Assembly (NCBI GenBank): GCA_036936605.1
Contig: JAUPFV010000001.1
Coordinates: 322,054,250 to 322,118,249 of the forward strand
DNA length: 64,000 nt
Origin: Limnanthes douglasii subsp. nivea
Taxonomy: Eukaryota; Streptophyta; Magnoliopsida; Brassicales; Limnanthaceae
Direction: 5' to 3'
The position numbers and the translations under genes were made by a program. Under the pieces are notes generated by a model that made no database searches, was not told where the DNA came from, and saw only the letters and a list, made by a program, of their open reading frames with translations. Positions 38,969 through 49,949 of the stretch are shown here, piece after piece (within the stretch, counting starts at the first letter, position 1; every line of letters starts with the position of its first letter).

Positions 38969-39912
38969 AATCTCACATGTACATACGGTAATAATTTTGC
39001 CGTGTTTTTCACAGGGCAGTGACATGTCTCGTACTGTGACAAATCTGCCTTGTCTTGTACCGTGACAAATCTGCCTTGATCTCACTTGTACGTGCCGTAA
39101 TATCTTTGCCGTGAATTCACAGCGACCGTCACGTTTGCTGCCATCATTTCGCAGTAACATGTCATGTTTGTCTTCCATACCTGCAGGTGATGTTTGCCAT
39201 TGATGGGGCTTGTTTATAGTGAAAGTTTGATTGGTTTTACCGGTGTCTAAATGAAGGACCAAGTTATTCTACTAAATTATATTGTAGAAATATGCTATAA
39301 CATTTACCTCTGGACAGTACTTCATAAAGAAAATCAGAAATAATCAATGGTCGATGCTTTGTATAAACAATACATAGTTTTGCTCGAAATCAAAACACAT
39401 GATATGTTTTCATATACTAAATAAATACAAACATATAAATTTTAATATATAGCAGTAGTATCACACGAAGAATATACACAAACAATATTTGTCCTCTACT
39501 ACAAGATCCAACATGCATGAGATGTTTGTCTGAAACTTTTTTCATTAGTTCCTTCCAGTTCTAGCTTCTGAAACTTAAAGGGAAAACATAAATCACCCCC
39601 CTTGGACTTCAGTTGTTTTGAGATCACTCCCCCAACTATCAACCATGGTCAAAAACTGTTTCGACTTCTTTTACTTTATCAGATCACCTTCCAAGTTTCG
39701 AAATCTTTGTCAGAAAGGATCCACCCAAAAAACATTTCTAGGTTTGATTTAAAAATCATTTAGGGGGCAATTGGACATGAAAAAAGTGTCCAGGTTGTGT
39801 AAGCTTCACCTTCTTTCACATTTTGTACATCAGGATACATATTCACAGATTTTCCTTACCTGCCTAAAATTTGAGAAAAAGCATGTGATTTTTCTCTGAT
39901 GTTTTGATGTTT
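38969..39912. other. Intergenic stretch between Copia-2 and the IDD gene
   Basis: 38972-39190 holds two diverged copies, 109 bp apart, of a TCTCAC-TGTAC-CGTAAT-TTTGCCGTG block with further CTGTGACAAATCTGCCTTG repeats. The rest (39200-39912) is AT-rich and should contain the 3' untranslated region and polyadenylation site of the minus-strand IDD gene. Nothing else is recognised. Confidence 0.5.
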
Positions 39913-42900
39913 TTACGAGCTTCTTCCTATTCCTTTACCGGAAAATTCCCCATTTCCAAACGATGCGGCCGCAGCCATCCCCAACCCGAGGAAATCAAGT
40001 GTAGTTTGCTTTGGACCAAACATAGGAGTTCCAGAAATCAATTCTTTTAAACCCGAGCCTCCGTCATAAGGAAGTCCAAGTGCAAGACCTGTAGCCAAAG
40101 AGCTGGCATCAGGTTCAATGTGCCCCCACTGAGAACTGCTTTGCCCCCACTGAGAACTGCTTTGCCCCCATTGAGAACTACCTTGCCCCCACTGAGAACT
40201 GCCCTGCTGTACGGACGAAGATGATGATGAAACAATTCCCAACCCTCGTAGCAACGAGCCACCGCTCGATGTAGCACCCATTTCGGCTGCTTTCTGTAAA
40301 AGTGCGGTTGCGGACATAGCTGGTGGTGCATATTGTCTGAGCTCTTGACCGAATATGAATGAACCCGGATTTGTTGTTGAGAGGCAGAGTGAAATTGGTT
40401 CGTCTGTTCGAGTTATGGTAGTGAATAAGCTCGATGGTGCAGGTGAGGATGCGAATAAGGATGCAAAGATACTACTGCTATTTCTGGTATCGGTGGTTTG
40501 GGTAGAGTTAGCGGTACAGCTCATAATTAGATCAGGTGTTGTGGGAATTTCTTCAATGAGTTGAGTATTTCCAGTGGACTCTGGAAATCAAAACAAAATG
40601 AATAAAATTTAAACATAAAAATGTGCAAAAACCATACGAAATGTTGATTATGAAAGCCTCCAAGAGGAAAAAATTGATATAGAGATCTGTTGAGGTCGGA
40701 GATCTTGTTGATTATTACTCAGATTTATGTCTAGAATCGACATGAGCTGAGCCAAATATCTAGATGCTCAAGCTTGGCTCAAGCATAAAAAAGGAAGGCT
40801 CAAGCTAAGCTCGGATTCTGATATTTTAATTTGGGCCAAAAACAATTAAGGACCCAACAGATTATTATAGGTCCATAATATGACTTCGTATAGAACTTTA
40901 AATCTTGTGTTATGTTAAAGCCCAAAATTATCATTGTTCGAGCTCAAATATCAGGCTTAAGTACCAGCTTTGCAAGAGCAGCTGCGTTATGAGATAGCCT
41001 ACCCAGGCAATCTACAAACAAATTAATTACTAAAGCACCTTTATTTTAGGCTTTGTGCTGATTCAATCTTGAAAGTTTATGGCTCTGAGCACAAAATAGG
41101 CTTTCATTTACAAACATTGATGAAATTTAAAGCTCAGAGCATGAGATAGGCTTTCCTTAGAAAAGTTAATGAAAGCTCAACCTCAGTTTGGATCGATCCT
41201 CATGTTTGCTGGGTTTTTTGACTAATTTTTACTATATGGGGTTCATGTTAACTTTAATTTCCCTTCAAACTTTCCATGTAAGCAAACATAAAAAACGATC
41301 CAAACAAAGCCTTAACGTCTCTTCAAGTTCGTAACAAAAAAAAATCTTCTCCTTCCACATTTTTGCTAGATTCACTATTTATTTATTAAAGACAGCTTTT
41401 CCAATCAATTCCAAAAGGAGCATATATGGAAAGTTAAGCTTCTCAAGTGGTGCAACCAACTGTATAAGAAAAAGACAGAAATAAATAAAGGTTTGCTTTT
41501 ATTAAACACCACTCCTTTTTTTCTTTAAGCTTTTGAATCTTTTGGATATCGAAATGCGAGCACTAACTGAATCTTACAGATCTAGTGGAACTGTTCTACT
41601 ATATTGTTCTTTGCTTACTAGCTCTATGGTTACTTACACTTTTACTATGCAACGCAAACCGAGTCTAGGATTATAATACTTATAGAACATGTTTAAAAGT
41701 TTTGGCACAAGCTTGAGTATGATTTTGAGAGCTCCTCTACTATTTTGTCTTTGGTTAGTAGCTCTATGATTAATTACACTTTACTATGCAATGAAAACCA
41801 AGTCTAGGATTATAATATTAATACCTATAAGACATTTAAAAGTTGCCACACAGCTAGAGCATGATTGTGAGAATTTGATCGAGAAAGTTCAAACTTTGTT
41901 GCAAATGGTCTGAGTTCATTTACAAAATATATTAACACGATTGCTCAATATTGAGCAGTTCATATACTTCAGCCTAAGTTGAGCTGAATCAGCCATTATG
42001 CAACACTATAATGCACATAAAAAGTTAACTTTTATTCTAATCGAGTGATCCATTAGATAAGCTAAGGAAACTTTACAAAATGGCACGCTCAGCTCCAAGG
42101 TACATATATATATATTAGGTTTCTGCTGAGTTGCAACTTATTTCCAGCTTAAGAACTTTACAATTCAGACCAAAAAAAATCTTAACCTAGGTGAAACACA
42201 TGCTAAACTTAATTATATGTGGTCAACCATTAACTGTCTGATAGGGTTTAATTTGCTTATGGGGTGGCAAACTGGTCAGATTCGTACATTGGAAAATTTA
42301 TGGAAGAAAACTAAAAAATAGGTAAAGACCGGGTTTGGATATGGACATAACTATATGGTTTTGTCCAACCCTAACCAAATTTTTACTTCCCCTAAATTTG
42401 CTCAAATATAATAATATGAGGCCAGAGAACAGAAAAGTGATGCTCATTAAGCTTCACAATCCCTGAAAATACAATAATTGATAATTCAAGCAGATGCAAG
42501 ACCCATCCAATCTTAAGACTTAATAATACTTTACCTGAAGTTTGAACAGGCAAATCCAAAGCACACATCAGTCCGGTAGACTGAGTTTGAGCTTGAAAAG
42601 GTACTGGTGCTGGAGATGGCAGTCGCACTGGCGGAGATGGAGATGGTGCTCGTGCTGGAGACGGCGCTCGCGCCACAGCTGGAGATGGTGCTCGTGCTGG
42701 AGACGGCGCTCGCGCTGGAGATGGTGCTCGCGCTGGCGGGGCTGGAGATGGAGCTTGCACTGGAGATAGAGCTGAGACCAGCTGGGGAGAGGACTCTACA
42801 GGCTTTACTTGTGGGTTAAGTCTCGGTTTCCGGTTCACCACCCCTCGTTTCCGCGGCAGCGGCGGGTCAGTATTTGGATTCTCCGGCCGTGTCTTCTCAC

Positions 42901-44021
42901 TTTCCTGTGCCAATGCATCACAAAACGCCCTGTGTGTGATAAAGCTATCCCTTCTGCACACAAAAAATCATCGAAATTCATACCAGGTTCATTCCCTACA
43001 ATACTTATAGGACTGTGACCTGATCCGACCTTTTTTTACTTCAATTATGTGTTTAGTTCAGTGATGCCAGAGAATAAAGTCTTGGAACTATATAGTTCAA
43101 TCCGGTACTAATCAATCATGAACTAAAATAGTACTCACAAGTCATTAAGTCCAAGTCTACATAACTAATTAGTGATATAATCATTTTAGGCAATTTCTGC
43201 TACTCCAAACTTTTAGTCTAACAATTATACAGCACCTACCGAAAATGCTCTTAAATCATTAGCTTGGCATTCTATAGACCAACTAATCTACCTCATTCTA
43301 ATCTTATCCAATTGAATTCAAACCTGTACTAGTTGCTTCATCATATATATCTCTAAATCATATCCCCTAAACCCTAAATAAAGATTCAAACATACTAAAC
43401 TCAGCCACAAACCTCGAAAACATAGTACCGCAATCACATTTATACTCTTTAGTACCACAAATCTTAGCATGAGCTTTCCAATCCGACTGAACTGCGTATT
43501 TCTTCGAACACTTCTCGCATTTCCATTTCTTCTCACCATGTTTTCTGCAGAAATGCTTCTTTATCCCTGTCAAATCACCCAGTGCTCGAGCCGGATCGTG
43601 GTGGACGCAGCTCAATTCAGGACAAACATACACTTTCTTCTTCACTTCTTTAGTCGATCTCTGCCTAAGTTTCCACGGCAGATTATGGCCTCTTCTATGA
43701 AGCTGTAGATTCTGATCTCTTTGAAATCCTTTACTGCATATCTCACACACGAATCGGTTCGTCGCCATTAAAGTTTTGGGAGAAAGAGAGATCACTTCAG
43801 CATCTGGATCTGAATTAGTAAATAGAAAATCAATAAACTCAAAAGATTTAATCGAAAACATAGATATATATGTATAAATCGAGTGCGAGAACCGAACCTG
43901 GCATCCCAGGAAGGTTTCGTCTCTTCTTGGTCGCCGGTGTAGAAAGCGCGTTAGGATCACCGGAAGACGATACGCTTGCTTCACCGGAGACGGTGGAGGA
44001 ATTATCTAACTCGACAATCAT
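39913..44021 (-). CDS. INDETERMINATE DOMAIN (IDD) family C2H2 zinc-finger transcription factor
   Basis: Nuclear DNA-binding regulator of the plant IDD (BIRD) family. Exons on the minus strand: 44021-43898, 43809-43413, 42953-42535 and 40580-39913; all introns are GT-AG and the joined frame gives 535 residues. Residues 32-35 (KKRR) form the nuclear signal. Four zinc fingers follow: C63-C66-H79-H83, C104-C109-H127-H132, C139-C142-H155-C159 and C166-C168-H181-C185, the C2H2, C2H2, C2HC, C2HC set that defines the ID domain. C-terminal MSATALLQKAAEMGA (402-416) and TTLDFLGLG (506-514) are the motifs linked in this family to SCARECROW and DELLA partners. The start at 44021 gives the usual MIVELDNSS leader; the frame is open to 44105 but that extension is not family-like. 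Residues 241-292 are a Pro/Ala/Ser/Arg repeat and 440-467 a Ser/Gln/Trp/Gly repeat. No lesion is seen. Which IDD member it is cannot be decided by reading. Confidence 0.95.
40117..40206 (-). repeat. 21-bp coding minisatellite in IDD exon 4
   Basis: About four copies of a 21-bp unit encoding S-S-Q-W-G-Q-(G/S). Copies are nearly identical, so the array is recent or maintained by conversion. The period is a multiple of three and length changes would keep the frame. Confidence 0.88.
40581..42534 (-). other. IDD intron 3 (1,954 bp) with an internal duplication
   Basis: Donor CAG/GTAAAG at 42534 and acceptor TTTCCAG/AG at 40581. The phase-1 join gives ...Q-T-S-E-S-T-G.... The intron is AT-rich. 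It contains a diverged tandem duplication of about 140 bp: the landmark AGTCTAGGATTATAAT at 41662 recurs at 41801, flanked by matching CTCTATG(G/A)TTA and AGCATGAT blocks. No ORF or transposon end is recognised. Introns 1 (43810-43897, 88 bp) and 2 (42954-43412, 459 bp) are ordinary. Confidence 0.88.
42620..42780 (-). repeat. GC-rich Pro/Ser/Ala/Arg coding repeat in IDD exon 3
   Basis: Imperfect repeats of a unit encoding A-P-S-P-A-R or close variants, from residue 241 to about 292. On DNA the local unit alternates GGAGATGGTGCTCG and GGAGACGGCGCTCG. The reverse strand carries long spurious frames because of the repeat. Low-complexity Pro-rich spacers lie at this place, between the ID domain and the C-terminal motifs, in many IDD proteins; the length here is unusual in being so regular. 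Confidence 0.85.
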
Positions 44022-44099
44022 AATAATAACTAAAATTTTGGTAGTAATTGAACAAGATTTTAGAATAAATAAAAGGAATTTTATATTGAGAAACTTTTG

Positions 44100-44200
44100 A
44101 AACACAAAAGTGTGTTCTTATCTTTATCTTCTTTCTTTTCTCTCTCTAGGGTTTGGTGTTTATCTCTTTCACAGCTACCAGTCAATCTCTTTCTTTTATT
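44100..44200 (-). promoter_or_regulatory. IDD 5' leader with telobox and GA-rich tract
   Basis: On the minus strand AAACCCTAG (telobox) lies at 44154-44146, followed by a purine-rich tract (GAGAGAGAAAAGAAAGAAG) to about 44120. The translation start is 125 bp further on. Teloboxes next to GA repeats are frequent near transcription starts of plant genes and are bound by Telobox-binding and BPC proteins in general; action here is inferred. Confidence 0.6.
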
Positions 44201-44939
44201 TTTTTGTTTGCTTTTAGACAACTACTACCAACAGTACCCAAAGAACTCAATGATTACGCTACTACATGAAATTTGAACATTTTTTGTTTCTATTTGTGAT
44301 ATAAGAAATAAAAAGAGGTGTGTCAAAGTTGTAAGAATCAAGCGACTTGTTGGGTGTTTTTAGATCTATTTCTAAAACGGGCATATAAAACGGAAGATGT
44401 AGAGCGAGGACAGACAAGAGTTTTTTTGTGTGAAAAGGTTTATTTGGTCAATGATCTTCTCATTTCAACTTTTTCAGCTTACAAAAATAATAATTACACC
44501 CTCAAATTATATAAGGGTTTGGACATACTATCGTTTCAGGTTTAAATTTCGCCCATAAAATTTATAATCAACCCCAATCATTTTAAATCTTTTTTAACTT
44601 TTTTAGTACCGTTTAGCCTATTTGAGCATATAGATTCAATTTTGTCTTGTACTCAACTTTGGTACACTTCAAAATTCTCTCCCCACTTTTTAATTATATA
44701 TAAAATCCAACAAAATCTTCCTAAAAGAATCAAAACCTCCAAAATAATTTAAGAACACTCAAGGGTCTAAAAACTTGTAAAAGAATCTTCAAATCTTAGA
44801 AAACGATTTTCGGATGGAAAGCAACAAGAAAAATGTTAATAAAAAGTTTGAAACTCCAAATAAAATAGTTTTTCTAACTAATTTGTTATAAAAAAATTAT
44901 TTTTTTCTTTTCGATTTAAAAAGAACTGAATATGTACAG
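44201..44939. other. Upstream region of the IDD gene, no other gene
   Basis: AT-rich sequence expected to hold the IDD promoter. No convincing TATA box or coding frame is recognised. From about 44500 it may already belong to the MULE-related region. Confidence 0.45.
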
Positions 44940-45260
44940 CCCTACCGGTTGAGAACCTCCTCCATGACGGGGTTGACATTGAATTCTTATTAGAATTAGG
45001 TTTTATCCCCGTCGATGTTGGCCTATGTAGACCGATGGTTCCTTCTAGTGACCCTGACGGAACAGGTTGGTCAAACCACCACCCGTCGCCGGTGTTAAGA
45101 ACGAATAAACATTATGTTAAATTTTAGAAACGTTTCTCTTGTGGGGGAAATTTTCCAACCACCGGGATGGAATTTTACACCTGACTGAGGGAACTTCCCC
45201 GATGGGTTTGAGTTTTTTAATAGTCGGTGCGTAGGTCGGCTCCCGGCGGAGTGGTAATGA
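44940..45260. repeat. GC-rich motif cluster left of the MULE
   Basis: Against an AT-rich background, short motifs such as TCCATGACGGGG, ATCCCCGTCG, ACCCGTCGCCGG, ACCACCGGGATGG, TTCCCCGATGGG and CCCGGCGG recur every 25-50 bp. Similar clusters lie at 48890-49560 and 51480-51680. They look like degenerate subterminal repeats of a DNA transposon; no exact terminal inverted repeat was found. Confidence 0.5.
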
Positions 45261-45369
45261 ATAAAAAAAAAAAATTGTTTGGTCAATGTAAGAGGATAAG
45301 TTAATTAATTCTTGCATTATAAAAGAGGAGCTTTGCTCTGTTGATTATATTCATTTGTTCAACACAAAA

Positions 45370-48075
45370 TCTCACTAGACACGACAAGAATCGATCGATT
45401 GGGTTAAGAAAACCGTGATAGACAACAAGTTTATAATTATATTACGGTGTCGCGACGATGCCAAAAGTAGAAAAACTTCGATAATCATTTTTTTTAGAGA
45501 TCTGGAAAGTACAAAAAAACATTTAGATCTGAAGGATCTTAAGAAGAAGTTTACCGAGATCGAAAATGTGGATGTCATTTCACCCTTAAAAGAAATAAGA
45601 TGGATGATGATTTATGGTCCTTAGAGGTCGGATGCGGGGTTCACAACCACAATACTACAAAATTCAACGAAGGTCATTTGTATTTGGGACGAATTTCCAA
45701 TGAAGAGTTGGACTTTGTAGTTAGTTCTACAAAAATGGAATCCCGTACTCATGATATTCTTGGGGGAGTGAAAAAATGAACCCTGAGAATTTGTCGTCCA
45801 TGCGCACCGTGTACAATGCTCAACTAAAACAACGGAAGATCCGAAAAATGGTTGGTTGCAATTCCAATACTTGTTAGGTGAACTAAAAATGTTAAACTAT
45901 TACGAATTGTATAGATTGTGCAAATACGGAAGCGATATCATATGTAAGCTTTTCTTTGCACACCCGGTTAGTTTGGATTTGTTACGAACGTTTCTAAATG
46001 CCATAGTAATGAATAACACATAAAGGTAATAAAATACGGGATGCCATTGTATAAGGTTGTTGGAGCCACTTTTATCAAGAAAACTTTCTACATTGGATTT
46101 ATGTTTATGTCCGAAGAGAAATTCGAGAGCTACAAATGGGTGTTAGAATGTTTACAATCGTTGATGGTCACTCACTCCATCGAACCAACCTAAATTGTTT
46201 TGACATATAGAGACTTAGTGTTGGTGAAGGCGGTCGATGAAGTGTTTTCCAATGCAACACGCATGTTATGTCGATGGTACATTAACATGAACGTCCAATG
46301 AAAAATGAAAAAAAAATCATTAACGACAAAAAAGTGTTGAACAATTTTTTGTATATATATGAAACCAAATGACGTTGACGGAAACGAAGCTATCCTTCAC
46401 TAAATATCGGTCAGAAATGCACTGTGCTTCAAAGAATATCCGAAAGCAATTGAATATACCAAAAGTTGGTTAGGACCGTGCGGTGATAAATTTATCATGT
46501 GGAGAACTAACAAGTTGTTGCATTTCGGTAACCAAATCACAAACCGTATGGAGAGCGCTCATTCCACCCTCAAGTGTTTCTTTGGTACGAGCAAAGTTAA
46601 CTTTGACTCTTTTTTGTTAAAGTTGCATACTTTGATTGAATTGCAACACATGGACATCAAGGTATCATTTTAAACGAGTCGTTTGTTAGCCCTATATAAA
46701 TTCGCTAACATTATGTACCAGAAGCTAAAAACAACGGCTCCCGCTATGCTTTGGAACTTTTTTCCGACAAAGTAGAATATGCCCGCAACATGGCAATCGC
46801 GATACCTTGCTCACACGATATCTACAAATTTGTTTACAACGGCTTAAAGGTGCCTTTAAATTTATTCATAATCATTTGAAGAGGTTAGAGATTGTTGTAT
46901 GTACCAATCTCACGATGATCAAGCAATTGGAAATAAAACTTGATAAACTCGTACTCGATGCCATGGACTCCAATGACGAAGCACGCATAAAGTATGTTTA
47001 TAAAAAATGGTTTGTCATCTTCCATCAGGAAACGACTTTCCTTTTGGAGCCTTTGGTCAAATTAAAAGCGTGCGGTCGTCCACCTTCAAAACATAAGTTG
47101 TCTATTATCGCATCTGAATCATCTACTAAATGCGACAAATCGTACCACGAGCATGTGCTAGATTCCGAGAAAGCGAGTGCACCATCACTAGAAAAAAAAT
47201 TCAAACCCCTGACCGTAATTTTGCGTAAAGAAAATAAATCGTCAGACCCCAAACTTGGTAGGAAAAGCACCACTCGGAAAAAAAAAGAATGTTATTTCAA
47301 GACAGGCAAGTGGGACGATGCTTTCAAGTGGGACGATCGGTTGTCGGTCAACCAATTCTCCATCTTTTTTAGGTATTTCATAATGTCCAACACGGTTGGT
47401 TGATCCCAAAGGGTACCTAAACCAATTCGCCATCTTTTTAGGCCTTTCATAACGTCCATCACTAACGTTAAATTTGATGGCCACTGCAGGTACCGTTTGA
47501 TTTCTTTTGCCTTGAATGGGCAACAAGATGGGTGGAAGTTTATTAGGGATATCATATACAACGAGCTTATGGATTATGCATCCGTGTACGTGAAGATATT
47601 TACAAGCAATGAGGAACTTGTGAAGTGCTCTAGCAATGCGGCTACTATCGATAATGGGATGTCGATGCCTGAGATGGGAGTCGCGATCACATCTACATTT
47701 AACTGCATACTCCATTTCGTAAGACAGTATGGAACCATGGATGTTGGTTTCACTTTTCTTCCGTTAAGAGGTGCACCTCATACGATGTCAAACCGGTTAT
47801 AAATCAGATTGGGTTGGGTCAAATGAAACTACTTTTTGAAAGTAAGTATTTCATTATATTGCTGCTTTATTTAATATTTTAAACATCCCACTAAATATAT
47901 GTCATTGTGATTTTTTTATCTTGTTTTCGTTTTGTAGCTTGGGATTGCGGCGGATGCCCACTGTGCGAGGATACATTCTTGTTGCCTAAAATTTCGTTCA
48001 GAAGAAGCGGAAGTTTGGGCATTACCGATTCATTCTCATTGTAAGAGATACGAAGAAATAAAAATTATAGCTTCG
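45370..48075 (+). pseudogene. MULE transposase with C-terminal OTU-like domain (decayed)
   Basis: Mutator-like (MURA/FAR1-related) transposase. 45415-45624 is the leader; then, in changing frames, D-L-W-S-L-E-V-G-C-G-V-H-N-H-N (about 45615-45660), the typical zinc element before the transposase. Next are F-F-A-H-P-V-S-L-D-L-L (about 45953-45985), YGMPLYKVVGATF and FYIGFMF (about 46037-46110), RDLVLVKAVDEVF and L-C-R-W-Y-I (about 46210-46285), WRTNKLLHFGNQITNRMESAH (about 46500) and LIELQHMDIK. Catalytic positions are changed: M-N-N-T for M-D-x-T and T-Y-R-D for T-D-R-D. 46807-47403 is the basic tail. After a frame break a GHC-R-Y-R-like start (about 47480) and 47497-47802 follow the OTU cysteine-protease-like region of such proteins (WKFIRDIIYNEL, MPEMGVAI, FLPLRGAP). 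An intron (47842-47937) precedes a last exon with SEEAEVWALP. Confidence 0.72.
47842..47937 (+). other. Putative intron near the end of the MULE-OTU gene (96 nt)
   Basis: Donor GAAA/GTAAGT and acceptor CGTTTTGTAG/CTTG fit plant splice consensus well. The sequence between is AT-rich and full of stops. The downstream segment reads S-E-E-A-E-V-W, which fits the last part of the OTU-type protein, so splicing here makes sense of the homology. Confidence 0.65.
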
Positions 48076-48289
48076 AAGTAACATATTTAGCCGTTTTTGT
48101 TTCAACACTTGGTCATTTTAATTTATGATGACGTTAATTAAAAAATATTAACATTAACTTAAACAATTGGTTCACATAATTTAAGACATTGAATAATTAG
48201 AAATACAAATGCAAAAAACGAGAAAAGATATATAGTAAATAGAGTTGGCATAGTAGAAATAATTGACATAGTAGACGCTTAAGGTGCAT
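48076..48289. other. Short intergenic AT-rich stretch
   Basis: 3' flank of the MULE-OTU gene; nothing recognised. Confidence 0.4.
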
Positions 48290-48736
48290 TCATGATAACG
48301 GATAGTTCCATTCATGCTCGGGGTGTTTCTCGAAAGAATATTCCTCATCCTCACTACTTCCATCAGGAGTTGGGTAAGTTCTAACGTTGGTGGTTATCGC
48401 GTCGATTATCTTTTGCAATTCATGGATCATATGTTCAAGCATAGCTTATGTAATAGTAATTTGAAAAGTCATAGTGAATACATCGCGGGTTTTGCATTAG
48501 AATTCGTAAGGTAGTGACTCCATAGTTATAGTCCGCACAGTATTCAAATAAGCTAACCTATCAGCCACTTTTTCGTGTCTGCATGGTTGGGGCATCATAC
48601 AACCCGGACGCGTTGCCTCCCTACCATGCACAAAATACATTATGCATAAAACAACATTGATGAAGTCAGACGTCTCTTGCGATATCGTGCATTTCAAAAT
48701 CTCACAAGCTTTGAGAAGATTTTCATCATCGTGCAC
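48290..48736 (-). pseudogene. Unrecognised minus-strand frame between MULE and PMD genes
   Basis: One reading frame from 48736 to the stop at 48290-48292, interrupted by only two TAA codons (48497 and about 48447). It starts LLKACEILKCTISQETSDF and ends acidic with SSEDEEYSFEKHPEHEW. Persistence of one frame over 148 codons with two point-like stops suggests a former coding exon. I recognise no family. It lies downstream of the PMD gene on the same strand, so it could be a 3' exon of that gene, but no splice sites tie them together. Confidence 0.35.
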
Positions 48737-48889
48737 ATTCTAATTCGAAGCACCCATTGGTCATTTTTTTACATATAATCTTTGAGCGTGGTTTCATTAT
48801 TCAGAGATGAGTATTTGGTTGAAATATCCTAAAACTTTAGCGGGAATCCAATAATATTTGATTGGCTACACAAAATTGGCAAGAATATT

Positions 48890-49560
48890 TGTAAAATCTG
48901 TTACCAAAATTCCCCCGGGGGATGGTAATTTTCAAACACGGGGCCATGAATTCTCAACCGCCGAGTAAAAAATTAACCAGTGGTTGATAAATTTTTAACT
49001 GGCGGATTGCGAGTCTTAAAAATTATAAGTATTCGATGAATTTTAATGTGTGCAACCTCCTAGTTTAAAATTTATCAACCATTGGTGTATAAATTATCAG
49101 CCGCCATGGGTTAATTAACAAAGGGTCTATGATTTGTCAGTCGTCGATAATAGGTAAAAAATAAACCATCTCTTTAAATTTAAAATGGGCTTCCAACCAG
49201 GGGGCTACTAATTCTCAACCGTCGGGGTGAAACTACCCCACCATTTGAAAACCCGTCAGATCGCGTATTCTGTTATGGGGTGGGGAGAGAACCAACAACT
49301 TGGCCAAGTTATAGTTGCAATTATGTATTCATCTTGTTGGGTGCCAAATTTTTAACCGCATGGGGTTAATTAAACTGGTGGCAGAGAATATTTCATCCGA
49401 CGGTGATGGGGCCAAGATTGGAACTTAACATATAAGTTAGTAATTGGTTAGGTTCCCGACGGGGCAAGAATTATCACCTGACATGTTGAAACTACCACGG
49501 TGGATGGCAATTTTTCAACTGTCGAATCGCATGCTCGTCCCCGACGGGGGTAGGCATTAT
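48890..49560. repeat. GC-rich motif cluster between the MULE and PMD genes
   Basis: Repeated short blocks such as ATTCCCCCGGGGGATGG, AACCGCCGAG, TCAACCGTCGGGGTGA, CCCGACGGGG and CGACGGTGATGGGG alternate with TTAACT/TTTTTAACT spacers about every 30-40 bp. Same style as 44940-45260 and 51480-51680. Confidence 0.5.
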
Positions 49561-49949
49561 TTCAATCATAAACTATCCATTAAACCAACTTAAACCCTCC
49601 ACAAGAATTTCACGAAACCAACAAATGGGTATAAGGACAACAATACATCAATAAAACTAAAATCCAATACAACATACAAATCTCCAATGTTATGTTGTAA
49701 AACATACAAAATACCTAATAACTTGTTCAAGACAGTACGCAACTAAAACATCAAACATAGTATTAACAAACCTAGCATGAAGCACTCTTCTGGAAAAATA
49801 CACGAGCTCTTCCGGAGTATCATCAAGAGGTTGAACGTAAATTATCGTGATAATTATATCCACCGCGGAGTGTTGGTCGAGGATATGCGGAGTGATGTAA
49901 AGTCAACTGTACTTTCCAACATAAGCTGAAACCTAAGGTGTCAATTTCC

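Noticed and set aside
42542..42819. Plus-strand frames rich in Trp/Arg or Leu/Glu over the IDD repeat
   Set aside because: These are shadows of the Pro/Ser/Ala/Arg repeat of IDD exon 3 on the other strand.
43469..44100. Plus-strand frames over the IDD zinc-finger exons
   Set aside because: They lie opposite conserved zinc-finger coding sequence with matching splice sites on the minus strand; no independent evidence.
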